Positions 28,997-29,480 of a stretch of 29,480 nucleotides of DNA are shown piece after piece. The translations under genes and the position numbers were made by a program. The notes beneath the pieces were generated by a model. That model worked only from the letters and a program-made list of their open reading frames with translations. It was not told where the DNA came from and made no database searches. The stretch comes from Minisyncoccota bacterium. Lineage in GTDB: Bacteria; Patescibacteriota; Minisyncoccia; Minisyncoccales; CG1-02-41-26. Within the stretch, counting starts at the first letter, position 1, and the number at the start of each line of letters is the position of its first letter. The stretch lies in the NCBI GenBank assembly GCA_028712605.1, contig JAQTPV010000005.1, positions 1 to 29,480 of the forward strand, in the 5' to 3' direction.

Positions 28997-29480
28997 AGTT
29001 TAAGTTAATTAAGTAACAATGATTAACATTGATTGCTGGCTGAATTATGGGCAGATGAAGGATGCCTCGGGAGCAGGAGGCGACGAAGGACGTGGCGTGG
29101 CTGCGATAAGCCTCGGGGAGCTGCTTAGCAAGCTATGATCCGGGGATTTCCGAATGGGGAAACCCTATTACGTAAACCGTAATAATCCAATCTTTGATTG
29201 GATGCGAACCTAGGGAAGTGAAACATCTCAGTACCTAGAGGAAAAGAAAACAAATCCCGATTTTTCGGGAAAAATTCCCCCAGTAGTGGCGAGCGAAAAG
29301 GGAATAGCTCAAACCGACCTTCTTTTTGAGAGTCGGGGTTGTAAGGGGATAGCGTCCGGGGCATTGAACGGCTAGATACCATCATTATCCGTTCAATGTT
29401 TTACGGAGGGAGAAAATTTAGGCAAAGTTGTTAATTGAACGGCCTGGGAAGGCCGGCCAAAGAAGGTGATAGCCCTGTAA
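28997..29480 (+). rRNA. rrl: 23S ribosomal RNA, 5' part
   Basis: Conserved 23S domain I segments are present in order: GTTTAAGTTAATTAAG at the 5' end, GGATGCC (29060), GAAGGACGTGG, GATCCGGGGATTTCCGAATG, CCCCCAGTAGTGGCGAGCGA and GAAGGTGATAGCCCTGTAA at the window edge. The gene runs out of the window. The exact 5' end is an estimate. Compared with E. coli there is an extra stretch of about 37 bases before GGATGCC, a small extra hairpin near 29257-29272, and a 10-bp hairpin insertion (29362-29371 with 29389-29398). No 16S rRNA precedes it. Confidence 0.93.

Noticed and set aside
12..29480. CRISPR array, prophage or insertion sequence
   Set aside because: No regularly spaced repeats, no Cas, integrase, transposase or phage structural genes are visible; the only direct repeat is the coding 84-base period.

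Overview
The window looks like part of a Candidate Phyla Radiation (Patescibacteria, probably Parcubacteria-type) chromosome. The evidence is: AT-rich DNA; most genes starting without a Shine-Dalgarno (SD) sequence behind an A/T-rich leader; a small GIY-YIG gene of the kind common in these genomes; a camelysin/TasA-type secretion locus with its own SipW-type peptidase; a membrane-anchored Clp-like AAA+ ATPase among hypothetical genes; and a 23S rRNA with unusual insertions. TGA, TAA and TAG all serve as stops, so the code is the standard one. Lineage is inferred from gene content only.

Layout. 1-1880: two unrecognised genes, each followed by a terminator. 1913-3564: the rplJ-rplL operon, with promoter, L10-type RNA leader and attenuator. 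A GIY-YIG gene bounded by a perfect 14-nt inverted repeat sits between the leader and rplJ. 3571-7142: a block of SD-led genes (Gfo/Idh/MocA oxidoreductase, sugar isomerase-like TIM barrel, a 69-aa protein, a lipoprotein). 7257-15008: a secreted/cell-surface locus comprising a TasA/camelysin-like protein, an exported protein behind a structured RNA, an Ig-like membrane protein, signal peptidase SipW, a camelysin + lamin-tail + Ig-like protein, and an FnIII membrane protein. 15078-17590: a perfect consensus promoter drives two SD-led genes for a membrane protein with two possible starts and a secreted coiled-coil protein. 17593-22945 (minus strand): a 1250-aa membrane protein, two small proteins and a degenerate PP2C-like membrane protein. 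22946-23419: divergent promoters, tRNA-Val(CAC) and palindromes. 23420-28760 (plus strand): two small membrane proteins, the Clp-like ATPase, a membrane-anchored exported protein and a deoxyribosyltransferase-Nudix fusion. 28769 to the end: a promoter, an antiterminator/terminator leader and the 5' part of 23S rRNA, with no 16S gene before it.

How the genes may work together. SipW would process the camelysin-type precursors beside it to build a surface fibre or matrix layer carrying LTD, Ig-like and FnIII modules. The minus-strand block and the divergent AAA+ block look like one envelope-associated system, combining a pseudophosphatase-like protein, a large scaffold and a two-ring ATPase whose first ring looks dead. 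The most unusual items are the GIY-YIG cassette inside the L10-controlled ribosomal operon, whose repeats mimic the 16S anti-SD and SD, the candidate attenuator ahead of a stand-alone 23S gene, and the presence of two gene classes with different translation signals.
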